From: a virus
Reading direction: 5' to 3' (one strand)
IMG/VR virus record: IMGVR_UViG_3300021519_000916
Coordinates: 62,001 to 126,000 of that record
Length of the DNA: 64,000 bases
Shown here piece after piece: positions 1 through 7,990 of this stretch. Positions within the stretch are counted from its first letter, which is position 1. Each line of letters starts with the position of its first letter. The notes beneath the pieces are model-generated. The model was not told the origin of the DNA and made no database searches. It saw only the letters and a program-made list of their open reading frames with translations. The position numbers and the translations under genes were made by a program.

Positions 1-1
1 C

Positions 2-313
2 GTTCGTGCCGCAATGAATTGGAATAACCTTAAACGTATGCACGGAGATAATTATTCCATGGCAATTGTTGACGGAATGAAAACTGTTGTGTGTAAACTC
101 AGAGACAACCCACTGGGATATACCAGTGTTGGCTATCCTACAGACGGAACTCATATTCCACAGTGGTTTAAAGATTTGCCTTTTGACCAAGACAGTATGG
201 AAATGGGAATTGTAGATCAAAAAGTAGAAAACTTACTGGGTGTGCTTGAATGGCAAATTGCCGAAAGCACAGATATTAAAACAACATTTGATGCATTGTT
301 TACCTTTGAGTAA
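2..313 (+). CDS. 43: DNA polymerase (family B, T4 gp43-like), C-terminal end only
   Basis: The reading frame is open from base 2, so only the last 104 residues of the replicative DNA polymerase are present. The segment reads VDGMKTVVCKLRDNP, then a Gly-Tyr-Pro-Thr-Asp-Gly-Thr stretch, and ends TTFDALFTFE. This follows the order of the C-terminal thumb and tail of T4/RB69 gp43 (DGxKVMVLPLRE, WPSGTELP, then the ASLDFLF end that binds the sliding clamp). The ATG at 14 is internal to that alignment and is not a real start. The clamp gene lies one gene downstream, which fits a replication region. The identification rests on recognised family pattern, not a search. Confidence 0.85.
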   Translation, partial: VRAAMNWNNLKRMHGDNYSMAIVDGMKTVVCKLRDNPLGYTSVGYPTDGTHIPQWFKDLPFDQDSMEMGIVDQKVENLLGVLEWQIAESTDIKTTFDALFTFE

Positions 314-316
314 GTT

Positions 317-1327
317 ATGGCTCTGTACGATCTAGTTACCTTAAAAACACAACTAACCGAAGCGTTAGATGTTGCTCCGTCAATTGAAAAATTAACAGAA
401 CTGCGTACGGCTATTTTAAATATTAAGTTACAGGTACAACAGTTAACACCAGAACAAATAGAATACATCGATAGCATGGTAGCACATTATGATAATGTAA
501 TTGCAATTGCCACTGCCCCTGTTAATAGTAATAAAGAGTTTTTGCGTAAAATTGATACAGAAATTAACGAAATTACTCACCGTTTATTTGCGGGCAACTA
601 TGATTTAGAAAACAGACCCGGTGACGTTCACTTTGTTAGACGCAGTAGACGCATTAGTATCGAAGGGCAATTTGATGATAACCAACACGTAATTCGACAA
701 AAGATAGCCACTAGAACCAGTTGGAAATATCCATCATTAGAAATTGGATGTCGTGACGGTGAATGGACTCAGCATTTAATAGCTGCCGACCCTTTATATG
801 TAGTTGATTTCCATCAAGAGTTTCTTGACTTTACCACGGGACGTTTTCCAACTGAATATCAACGTAGATTGCGTTCATACAGAATAGTCGACCACAATTT
901 AAAAATGTTACCACAAGGAGTGTTTGGTTTTATTTTTAGTTGGGGATATTTTAACTATGTTAGTGTAGATACAATGAAACAGTACCTAAAGCAAATACAC
1001 GATCTTTTGCGGCCAGGTGGTACATTTATGTTTACATACAACGATGGTGATACGCCAAATGGTGCAGGTATGGCAGAAAACTTTGCACAAACCTATATGC
1101 CAAAAAGTCTGTTAATACCATTGGTCAATAGTATTGGGTTTAGTGTGATTGAGGAATCTAGATTTAGTACTCACATTAGTTGGCTTGAAATTAAAAAGCC
1201 CGGAATACTACATACCATCAAGACACATCAAGTTTTAGGTGAAATTAAAAAGAGAGAAGACTCTATATTATCCTTGACAAATTTCATTGGAAGCACTATA
1301 ATAGATAATACACAGGAGAAGCTATGA
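317..1327 (+). CDS. class I SAM-dependent methyltransferase with N-terminal helical region
   Basis: A 336-residue protein. Residues 1-100 look helical and probably coiled-coil. The methyltransferase core starts near residue 138, with the SAM-binding motif LEIGCRDG (141-148), an acidic strand end (YVVDFH, 161-166) and the post-motif region LLRPGGTFMFTYND (230-243). The substrate is not evident: it could be a small molecule, a sugar or a protein. It sits three bases after the polymerase and overlaps the clamp start by four bases (ATGA), so it is probably co-expressed with replication genes, an unusual position for such an enzyme. DNA methylation is unlikely because no DPPY/NPPY-type motif is seen. 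Confidence 0.75.
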   Translation: MALYDLVTLKTQLTEALDVAPSIEKLTELRTAILNIKLQVQQLTPEQIEYIDSMVAHYDNVIAIATAPVNSNKEFLRKIDTEINEITHRLFAGNYDLENRPGDVHFVRRSRRISIEGQFDDNQHVIRQKIATRTSWKYPSLEIGCRDGEWTQHLIAADPLYVVDFHQEFLDFTTGRFPTEYQRRLRSYRIVDHNLKMLPQGVFGFIFSWGYFNYVSVDTMKQYLKQIHDLLRPGGTFMFTYNDGDTPNGAGMAENFAQTYMPKSLLIPLVNSIGFSVIEESRFSTHISWLEIKKPGILHTIKTHQVLGEIKKREDSILSLTNFIGSTIIDNTQEKL

Positions 1328-2055
1328 AAGATTATTTGCAAGACATCGTACAACATACACATGGACTAGGTACAATTGACTTAGTCAAGATTACCGGAAC
1401 CGATACAGACACTACTATTAACTCTGTAGCAGAAGATCGTAGCGTGATTGTTGAAGCTAAATTTAAAAAAGCACACCCAGATTTCGTTGGAACATTTGGT
1501 ATGCCAAACTTGGGCAAACTTCATACTATTTTGAATATCCCCGAGTATAAAGAAGATGCTAAATTAACAATTACACGCCAAAATCGCAATGGCGAAGATA
1601 CACCAAATGGTGTTCATTTTGAAAACAAAGCCGGTGACTTTAAAAACGATTATCGCTTTATGGATGCCGCAGTTGTTAACGACAAACTTAAATCAGTTAA
1701 GTTTAAAGGTGTAACATGGGGTGTTGATATTGTTCCAACAAATCAAAACATTCAGCGCCTTCGTTTCCAAGCCAGTGCTAACAGCGAAGAAACTACATTT
1801 GCCGCTAAAGTTGAGAATGGTAATTTGAATTTTTACTTTGGTGATGCTTCTAGCCACGCAGGTAACTTTGTATTCCAAGCAGGCGTGAGTGGAACATTGA
1901 CTACATCGTGGGCATGGCCAGTTAGTGCTGTTATTGCCATCCTGGGACTGTCTGGCGACAAGACCTTTAAATTTAGTGATCAAGGTGCATCGATGATCAC
2001 GGTTGATAGTGGACTTGTTGATTACTCTTACATTATTCCAGCACAAACTAAGTGA
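1324..2055 (+). CDS. 45: sliding clamp (T4 gp45-like DNA polymerase processivity factor)
   Basis: A 243-residue protein, close to the usual gp45 length of about 228. It shows the clamp pattern of two similar beta-rich halves. The first carries FGMPNLGKLHTILN (about 58-71), corresponding to the strand-helix segment found after the first sheet in gp45. The C-terminus ends YSYIIPAQTK, similar to clamp tails. It would form the trimeric ring that holds the polymerase on DNA; in T4-like phages gp45 also activates late transcription. Its stop overlaps the GTG start of the next gene (GTGA). Assignment is by family pattern and by the neighbouring polymerase. Confidence 0.8.
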   Translation: MKDYLQDIVQHTHGLGTIDLVKITGTDTDTTINSVAEDRSVIVEAKFKKAHPDFVGTFGMPNLGKLHTILNIPEYKEDAKLTITRQNRNGEDTPNGVHFENKAGDFKNDYRFMDAAVVNDKLKSVKFKGVTWGVDIVPTNQNIQRLRFQASANSEETTFAAKVENGNLNFYFGDASSHAGNFVFQAGVSGTLTTSWAWPVSAVIAILGLSGDKTFKFSDQGASMITVDSGLVDYSYIIPAQTK

Positions 2056-2678
2056 TAGTAGACGCAGGTTTTTTAAACTCCTGGGAACATAAGGGCCATG
2101 TGTACGGAGAATGCATGAGTAAGTCCGACACAGACCTTATGTACGTACACATTCCTAAGAATGCCAGCTCGTGGACAAAACCTAATCTACAAGACTTTAA
2201 GTGGGAATTTTATAACTATCACACAGACCATTTAAATAAACATGCCATTGTTGTATTACGTGACCCAGTTGACCGATGGGTAAGTGGCATTGCAGAATAC
2301 CTAGCATTATATCATCCAGACTTTATACTACACGACTTAGAAGGATTGGCTTTAATATTTGATAGAATATGTTTTGACGACCACACCGAGCGTCAAGTAA
2401 ACTTTATACACGGACTAGACACAGATCGTTGCACGTTTTTTAGATGCGATAGTTACTATAGAGAAGACTTTAGCACATTCTTAGATGAACACGGAATGCC
2501 TAATCGCTATCACAAATACGAGCCACAGCATGTCAGCGAACTAAGTCCAGTACGCAGTAAGTTTAAAAATATATTTTTAAAAGAGATACAAAATCCTAAA
2601 TACCTCAAAGCGGTTAAAGATTATTTTGCCGCAGACTACAATTTAATTAATAACATAAAGTTCTATGGATCAAGATAA
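2052..2678 (+). CDS. sulfotransferase family protein
   Basis: A 208-residue protein starting at a GTG that overlaps the clamp stop codon. HIPKNASSW (33-41) matches the 5'-phosphosulfate loop of PAPS-dependent sulfotransferases, and VVLRDPVDRWVSG (67-79) matches the 3'-phosphate binding segment (RDPxxRxxS). It would move a sulfate group from PAPS to a hydroxyl or amine of a sugar or other small acceptor. An APS kinase fusion at 44103-44894, on the other strand, could supply PAPS. The acceptor cannot be read from the sequence. The 3' end overlaps the next gene by 14 bases. Confidence 0.75.
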   Translation: MIVDAGFLNSWEHKGHVYGECMSKSDTDLMYVHIPKNASSWTKPNLQDFKWEFYNYHTDHLNKHAIVVLRDPVDRWVSGIAEYLALYHPDFILHDLEGLALIFDRICFDDHTERQVNFIHGLDTDRCTFFRCDSYYREDFSTFLDEHGMPNRYHKYEPQHVSELSPVRSKFKNIFLKEIQNPKYLKAVKDYFAADYNLINNIKFYGSR

Positions 2679-4284
2679 CTTAACCGCTAAACAAAAAGAC
2701 TACGCTATATTTTTACCTGCTATCAGTGGCTTCTATGCTACCTTTGTAGGTAAACAGCGAGTCAACAACGACTATGTAGACCCTGCACGTTTTCCGCAGG
2801 GTATAACGGATATGGAACAACTTAACTGGCTGAACAACCAGAAAGCGTTGTTCCCATATAAGTGGTCGCTTTACTCCGGCGGCCACGCCAACCTTGACCT
2901 TAATAAGCCAGATATGGCTGAGGACATGGTTCGCAATCGCGACCCAAACACGCTAGTCTTAGGAGACTCTGGAGGTTTCCAGATTGCCAAAGGACTATGG
3001 GAAGGCGATTGGAAAGCCAACTCAGGATGCCCGAAGGCCCAGAAAAAACGAGAACAAGTTTTAGCTTGGCTGGACGGCATTGCTGACTACGGTATGACTC
3101 TTGATATCCCAACTTGGGTTATACATGATAAAAATGCAGGGCAGAAATGCGGTATTAGTACATTACAGGAAGCTGTAGACGCTACCAAGTTTAATAATGA
3201 ATACTTCATGAAACATCGTAAGGGCATTAATAACGGTGGCGTCAAGATATTAAATGTGTTACAAGGTGCCAGCCACGATGATGCTGAACAATGGTACCAA
3301 CTAATGAAAGACTATTGTGATCCTGTAAAGTATCCCGACACACATTTCAATGGGTGGAGTATGGGTGGTCAGAATATGTGTGATGTTGAGTTGGTATTAA
3401 AACGACTAGTATCATTGCGGTATGATAATTTACTGCAAGAAGGTATACATGATTGGATGCACTTCCTGGGCACAAGTAAATTAGAATGGGCTGTATTATT
3501 AACTGTTATACAAAGGGCAGTAAGAAAACATGTCAACCCCAAATTTACAATTAGCTTCGACTGTGCCAGCCCATTTTTGGCCACAGCTAACGGGCAAGTT
3601 TACTTTGAAAACGTCTTTCCTCAAGACGAGAAATGGTCGTATAGGATGGCTCCATCAGCTGACAATAAAGCATACGCCCTTGACTCGCGCAAGTGGAGTG
3701 ACGGAGTTGTACAAGACGGCATATACCCAAGATGGGAGGATAGTCCAATTAGTAATCTGTTACAGATGAAGGATATCTGTATCTATAAGCCTGGTGTAGC
3801 CAAAGCAGGCGTTACGTTAACTGAGCATAATTTTAAAGATCCCGAGATGTACGATGTATTACCCGATGCAAATAAAAATGGCAAATGGGGCAAGACATCA
3901 TGGGATAGTTTTAGTTATGCATTACTAATGGGTCATAATGTTTGGATGCACCTAACTGCGGTACAAGAAGCCAACCGCAGATTTGATACGGGCGAGCATC
4001 CTGCAATGATGCAATATAGTACCGGAGATTATGCGTACTTTGAAGATATCGTTGAAGCGATCTTTGCTGCACCAACTAAAGGAGATAGTCTAGAAATTAT
4101 CAAATACTATACTAACTACTGGATGGAGATTATTGGTACCAGAGGATTCAAAGGCAAGAAAGCATTAAGTGGTCGCACAATGGCCGCAAAGCACGTAGAA
4201 ATTGAAGGTAACTTTGCTAAAGAGAAACCTAAGAAGAAAGAAAAAACCAAACCTATACTGGACCCATCTATTTTTGAGGAATAA
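2665..4284 (+). CDS. dpdA: DpdA-like 7-deazaguanine DNA transglycosylase (TGT superfamily)
   Basis: A 539-residue protein with the tRNA-guanine transglycosylase fold signatures: LVLGDSGGFQI (97-107; Asp101 matches the general acid/base Asp of TGT), NGWSMGGQN (229-237; the substrate-binding Gly-rich loop) and SFDCASPFLATANGQVYF (297-314; Asp299 matches the nucleophile in the family motif FDCVLPTR..NG). In phages such proteins (DpdA) exchange guanine in DNA for a 7-deazaguanine. The folE, queD and queE genes at 13.4-19.2 kb support that role over tRNA modification. The C-terminal 150 residues are extra relative to bacterial TGT and end in a Lys-rich tail. Which base is inserted, and which DpdA subgroup this is, cannot be told from the sequence. 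Confidence 0.8.
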   Translation: MDQDNLTAKQKDYAIFLPAISGFYATFVGKQRVNNDYVDPARFPQGITDMEQLNWLNNQKALFPYKWSLYSGGHANLDLNKPDMAEDMVRNRDPNTLVLGDSGGFQIAKGLWEGDWKANSGCPKAQKKREQVLAWLDGIADYGMTLDIPTWVIHDKNAGQKCGISTLQEAVDATKFNNEYFMKHRKGINNGGVKILNVLQGASHDDAEQWYQLMKDYCDPVKYPDTHFNGWSMGGQNMCDVELVLKRLVSLRYDNLLQEGIHDWMHFLGTSKLEWAVLLTVIQRAVRKHVNPKFTISFDCASPFLATANGQVYFENVFPQDEKWSYRMAPSADNKAYALDSRKWSDGVVQDGIYPRWEDSPISNLLQMKDICIYKPGVAKAGVTLTEHNFKDPEMYDVLPDANKNGKWGKTSWDSFSYALLMGHNVWMHLTAVQEANRRFDTGEHPAMMQYSTGDYAYFEDIVEAIFAAPTKGDSLEIIKYYTNYWMEIIGTRGFKGKKALSGRTMAAKHVEIEGNFAKEKPKKKEKTKPILDPSIFEE

Positions 4285-4286
4285 TC

Positions 4287-4484
4287 ATGACCATAACAGC
4301 ACGTATAAAACATTTAGAAAATGAACATCAAAAATTAGATAAGAAGATTGATGGTTTAGAAAAGTCCGGAAACTTTCAGGATGAACTACTAAACAAATTG
4401 AAAAAACAAAGGTTGCATATTAAAGACGATCTTGTTAAAATCAAAGAAACAATTGCATTTAATAAGAGTAAAGAAAATGGATAG
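4287..4484 (+). CDS. DUF465/YdcH-like small helical protein
   Basis: A 65-residue, charged, all-helical protein. LKKQRLHIKDDLVKIKE (38-54) matches the LKxxRLxLKDEI signature of DUF465 (YdcH family), and the N-terminal half (HLENEHQKLDKKIDGLE) fits its first helix. Function is unknown. It begins two bases after dpdA and overlaps the next gene by eight bases. Confidence 0.7.
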   Translation: MTITARIKHLENEHQKLDKKIDGLEKSGNFQDELLNKLKKQRLHIKDDLVKIKETIAFNKSKENG

Positions 4485-4992
4485 AATTGGACACGAAAAA
4501 GTAGATTTCTTCATTGGCAAGGAAGTTGAACATAGTTCAGCATTTGGCCATACAACCCTGTTTGTGGTTGGATTACAAAATGAACAAATCGTTTTAAACC
4601 TTGCAAAAAACAACAATTGCACTCATGTATATTTTGGTGCTAATCAAAGTTTCCCCAATCCTGCATTTAATGATGAGCCAACTTGGCGTGGGTGGGAAGA
4701 TATGATCCAAGAATGTTTACGTGCTGGACTACTGTGTACACTAGACTTAGATGTGAGTAGCGTTGAGGGGTTAGCTGAAAGTGGGTTAGCTGACTACAAT
4801 AACTTTATCCCAATGATTTCGGTGAAATTACCCTATATACAACTACTAGGATATAATGCTATAATTAAGCTAGACGACAAGGATTTTGCAAAAACAAATC
4901 CTGGTGTTTGGTGTCATAGTTTACATGATTTAAAGGACCGTAAAAAGTTTACGGATTGGTCGAAGTACACACAAGATGAGATTATTAAATGA
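4477..4992 (+). CDS. conserved phage protein, unknown function
   Basis: A 171-residue protein starting MDRIGHEKVDFFIGKEVEHS. I prefer the ATG at 4477 over the upstream in-frame codon at 4432, which lies deep in the previous gene. It has alternating hydrophobic strands (TTLFVVGL, CTHVYFGA, LLCTLDLDV, FIPMISVKLPYI), suggesting an alpha/beta or barrel-like fold. I recognise no catalytic motif. It sits just after dpdA, so a part in base modification is possible but unproven. Confidence 0.65.
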   Translation: MDRIGHEKVDFFIGKEVEHSSAFGHTTLFVVGLQNEQIVLNLAKNNNCTHVYFGANQSFPNPAFNDEPTWRGWEDMIQECLRAGLLCTLDLDVSSVEGLAESGLADYNNFIPMISVKLPYIQLLGYNAIIKLDDKDFAKTNPGVWCHSLHDLKDRKKFTDWSKYTQDEIIK

Positions 4993-5015
4993 TTAGGCTT
5001 ATTTGGAGTTATATA

Positions 5016-5288
5016 ATGAAGTGGGGTTGGGACTATAATCGTAACGGTCGGTCTATCGGTAACGAACCATACCCATCTAAGCAATTGAGCATCAGTACCG
5101 ATTCAAATGAATTTGGTGACCCTATTCGTTTTAGTGTGACCCCGGCAAATGGTGGGGTTGTGGTCACTGTCCGCACATACGATAAATTAAAAGATCGATC
5201 AAAAGAAACTGTACACGTAATACCCGATGACACTGATTACGCCAAGGCAGTTGGAGACCTCGTTGCAATGGAGATTCTAAAATCATGA
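5016..5288 (+). CDS. small conserved phage protein, paralogue of 24351-24668
   Basis: Begins MKWGWDYNRNG if the ATG at 5016 is used; an in-frame ATG at 4989 overlaps the previous stop and would add nine residues. The last 60 residues (GGVVVTVRTYDK, then HVIPDDTDYAKAVGDLVAMEILKS) resemble the end of the protein at 24351-24668 (GGWVVQVYQLND, then HIIPDDVDFDKELGKIIMMSCLKG), so the two are paralogues. Function unknown. The stop overlaps the next start (ATGA). Confidence 0.65.
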   Translation: MKWGWDYNRNGRSIGNEPYPSKQLSISTDSNEFGDPIRFSVTPANGGVVVTVRTYDKLKDRSKETVHVIPDDTDYAKAVGDLVAMEILKS

Positions 5289-5734
5289 ACCAAGAATTAA
5301 GAGAAACAATAGACCGCGTTACCCATGCGGCAAAACGAGAAATTTGGGTTACATTCCGCAAGGAAGGCATTCACTGCTATCCAGCGGCAGCAACTGATCC
5401 GTTACTAAATACTAATAATGAATACAACGTTGCGTTCCTTGCTAATCCTCATCGCCATATATTTCATTTCAGGGTGTCAATCGATGTGTTCCATAATGAC
5501 AGGGACATCGAGTTCATCCAGTTCAAACGATGGTGCGAGTCGTTGTATAATGGTTCGACTTCCGTTTTAGCTTTAGACTACAAGTCCTGCGAAATGATTG
5601 CAGATGACTTGTATATCCAAATTGCCGCACGTTATCCCAATCGTGCAGTAACAATTGAAGTATCCGAGGACGGTGAAAACGGATGTTCAATTACATATAA
5701 CCTCACCCGTCCATATCAATCAATCGTAATTTAA
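5285..5734 (+). CDS. T-fold (QueD/PTPS-like) protein, divergent
   Basis: A 149-residue protein. EGIHCYPAA (about 27-35) and HRHIFHFRVSIDVF (about 57-70) match in order the first zinc His and the HGH zinc motif of 6-pyruvoyltetrahydropterin / 6-carboxytetrahydropterin synthases. KSCEMIADDLYIQI resembles the PTAENLA helix, and VSEDGENG sits where the substrate-binding Glu strand (VxVxET) ends. I therefore infer a T-fold protein. A separate QueD lies at 16713-17192, so this one may be a specialised homologue or a structural relative. It overlaps the previous gene by four bases. Confidence 0.55.
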   Translation: MNQELRETIDRVTHAAKREIWVTFRKEGIHCYPAAATDPLLNTNNEYNVAFLANPHRHIFHFRVSIDVFHNDRDIEFIQFKRWCESLYNGSTSVLALDYKSCEMIADDLYIQIAARYPNRAVTIEVSEDGENGCSITYNLTRPYQSIVI

Positions 5735-5744
5735 AGGAAGCATC

Positions 5745-6011
5745 ATGGCCCAAGAATGGCTTGCTAAGTATCTGCGTATGAAACCCGAAGTCAGTGAAAT
5801 TTTTGATGATCTTGAAACTTATCATCAATTTTGTGTGGACTACGGTTACCCGTTTGATGAATCACATCTTTATAACGAACGTACTCATTATGGTGAGTTT
5901 GTTAAGATGACCAAGGGACGCGAACCCTGGGATCAATGGCGTACTCCCAAGCGTGAGCGCAAAGATTTTGTGCCGCGTAGTGAGTGGAAACCACGCAGGA
6001 ACAATGCGTAA
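5745..6011 (+). CDS. small conserved phage protein
   Basis: An 88-residue acidic-then-basic protein preceded by an AAGGAAG ribosome-binding site. The C-terminal part (REPWDQWRTPKRERKDFVPRS) is rich in Arg, Trp and Pro and may bind nucleic acid. No known domain recognised. Confidence 0.6.
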   Translation: MAQEWLAKYLRMKPEVSEIFDDLETYHQFCVDYGYPFDESHLYNERTHYGEFVKMTKGREPWDQWRTPKRERKDFVPRSEWKPRRNNA

Positions 6012-6146
6012 ATGTATAGAGTTAGTTACTACATGGCTGGCGGATCTAAGGTTCACAAAACGTTTAGCACGTTAGATGAGGCTATTAGATTTTCCATCTC
6101 TCCCCAGGTGGGGTTTGAAAACTTTTTTCAAATTATTAAAGAATAA
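6012..6146 (+). CDS. 44-aa protein, unknown
   Basis: A short frame that starts directly after the preceding stop (TAAATG) and reads MYRVSYYMAGGSK, ending NFFQIIKE. Its stop shares a base with the next start (TAATG). Tight packing and lack of any other reading frame in this gap support a real gene. It resembles the small single-sheet plus helix proteins common in such phages. Function unknown. Confidence 0.55.
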   Translation: MYRVSYYMAGGSKVHKTFSTLDEAIRFSISPQVGFENFFQIIKE

Positions 6147-7333
6147 TGAAATTATATAAAATGCGTAAATTATGGTACATGGGACTTGAACCCTATAAAG
6201 CAAGATATACACTACAGTTACAAGACTGGAATGAAGCGGTATTTAAACGTCGCGGAATTAACTACGAACTTGTGACTGGAGAAACAATTAGTAATGATCA
6301 GGCTATTGTAACGGGGCAAGTATTAGATGCACACGGACGTACTTACTTTGGTATGAGTCAACTAATGAACCTTGTACGTAAGATGAAACAAGGAGAAGTT
6401 ACGCATGAAGATGTTATCTATTTTGAAGATATGTTCCAGCCCGGTATTGAGAGCCTACCTTATATTCTCGATCAAATCGATCCTGCTCATAGGCCTCGCA
6501 TTGCTGTACGTTGCCTTGCACAAAGTATTGATCCAGATGACTTCGTTCATGTATGGGGTATGGCTAAGTGGATGGGACTTTATGAGAAGATGGTGGATAG
6601 TTTTGCGGATATTGTATTAGCATCAAACGAAGAAATGGTCATGCACATGAAGATTGCAGGCTGGGAAGCCCCCCTATACAACATCTCTGGATTGGCGTTC
6701 GGCAAAGATGAAGTACGTGCAAGAGTACCAGGTCCATTAAAACCATTCAACGAGCGTACGATGCGTGTGGGTTTTGCGGCACGATGGGATCAAGAAAAAC
6801 AGCCAGACTTCTTTATGGATCTAGCTGAACGTTTTCATTCGCAAAATCCTAACTGTGAGTTTGCTGTATTCTCTGGTAGCAAACTTAAATCAAATAACAA
6901 TAGTTATATGAACCGTACACGTGACTTGCAGGCACGTGGTGTATTAAAGATATACGAGGATTTAGAAAAGAATGATTACTATACTCTCCTTAACGATACT
7001 CGTGTGTTGTTTAATTGCGCCCTACAAGATTGGGTATCTAACACAGTTTCCGAAGCTGATACTTTGGGTGCTAATGTGTTGTATCCTGCTTATCGCAGTT
7101 TCCCCGAGACATTTGCAAACGATCCAGAACGACTTTATGTTCCTTGGTCATTGGATGATGCCAGTGGAAAATTAACTAAATTATTAGCGGCACCCCATGT
7201 AAATCAAGGACGGATTAGCGAGTGGACTGATGGTACAATTGATAGAATAGTAGATATCCTTGAAGGCAAGGGTGAACAATGGAAACGTATGAATACCGAT
7301 TATCGTAAACATACACATGAAAGCAAGTATTAA
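6146..7333 (+). CDS. GT-B fold glycosyltransferase
   Basis: A 395-residue protein. The second half shows the GT-B C-terminal Rossmann domain of family 4-like glycosyltransferases: RVGFAARWDQEKQPDFFMDLAERF (207-230, where family 4 enzymes have G-R-x-x-x-x-K-x), a strand EFAVFSGS, and VSEADTLGANVLYP (about 298-311), the nucleotide-sugar phosphate/ribose loop with its conserved Glu. The N-terminal half is more divergent. It would transfer a sugar from a nucleotide donor. The acceptor is unknown: modified DNA or surface glycan are both possible. It starts on the last base of the previous stop. Confidence 0.7.
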   Translation: MKLYKMRKLWYMGLEPYKARYTLQLQDWNEAVFKRRGINYELVTGETISNDQAIVTGQVLDAHGRTYFGMSQLMNLVRKMKQGEVTHEDVIYFEDMFQPGIESLPYILDQIDPAHRPRIAVRCLAQSIDPDDFVHVWGMAKWMGLYEKMVDSFADIVLASNEEMVMHMKIAGWEAPLYNISGLAFGKDEVRARVPGPLKPFNERTMRVGFAARWDQEKQPDFFMDLAERFHSQNPNCEFAVFSGSKLKSNNNSYMNRTRDLQARGVLKIYEDLEKNDYYTLLNDTRVLFNCALQDWVSNTVSEADTLGANVLYPAYRSFPETFANDPERLYVPWSLDDASGKLTKLLAAPHVNQGRISEWTDGTIDRIVDILEGKGEQWKRMNTDYRKHTHESKY

Positions 7334-7352
7334 TTTAACTCAGGAGATGAAA

Positions 7353-7565
7353 ATGGCAACAGCAAAAACAGTAAATAAACTCAACGATAAGTTGACAAAA
7401 ATTAACGAAAACTTTACAATTAATATGTACGACAATGGCTTCATGGTAGAAGCTGGCGGTCGCAATAAAAAAGGCGACTATGTTAATGCCAAGATTCTAT
7501 GTAACACATTAGATGAAGTATTGTCTTTGGTTAAAGAAGCTGGCGAAATGGATCGAGACGTTTAA
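7353..7565 (+). CDS. small conserved phage protein
   Basis: A 70-residue protein starting MATAKTVNKLNDKL. The ATG at 7353 follows a good CAGGAG site and is preferred over an in-frame codon inside the glycosyltransferase gene. A helix is followed by predicted strands (FTINMYDNGFMVEAGG) and a helix. Function unknown. Confidence 0.6.
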   Translation: MATAKTVNKLNDKLTKINENFTINMYDNGFMVEAGGRNKKGDYVNAKILCNTLDEVLSLVKEAGEMDRDV

Positions 7566-7579
7566 GGAGATTAATAATC

Positions 7580-7990
7580 ATGGCACATTGGACTGTATCT
7601 ACTGCGGAAAAGAAATCCTGTGAAGAGCGGGAGATTTGGACTAAAGGTAACAAAACTATTGTTCGTATTAACGGATTTCGTTGGGGTACATTTAGTGTAG
7701 AAACCAATGATGATAATCCGCCGGACGGAATTACTGCTGAGAACGAAGACAGCATTGATATGTATAGTCACTGCGGAGACAACATTGATACTATTGACCT
7801 AATATCAATGGACGATGGCTGGTACGGTGATTTTGAGTTTATTGGGTTTGAAGGAGACGAAGAACAAGAGATCCTTGATGCTATAGACGAAGCAGATGAC
7901 TATTACGAATACCTAGAGGAAAACGGTTGGTCTAATGACGACACCGAAGGCTGGTTGCATGGTTCACTTGAAATCACAAAGGACGCATGA
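7580..7990 (+). CDS. acidic phage protein, unknown
   Basis: A 136-residue, strongly acidic protein with an AAGGAG site. The central part (EFIGFEGDEEQEILDAIDEADDYYEYLEENGW) is mostly Asp, Glu and aromatics. Such acidity is seen in DNA-mimic and inhibitor proteins, but nothing here proves that role. The next gene starts within its stop (ATGA). Confidence 0.6.
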   Translation: MAHWTVSTAEKKSCEEREIWTKGNKTIVRINGFRWGTFSVETNDDNPPDGITAENEDSIDMYSHCGDNIDTIDLISMDDGWYGDFEFIGFEGDEEQEILDAIDEADDYYEYLEENGWSNDDTEGWLHGSLEITKDA

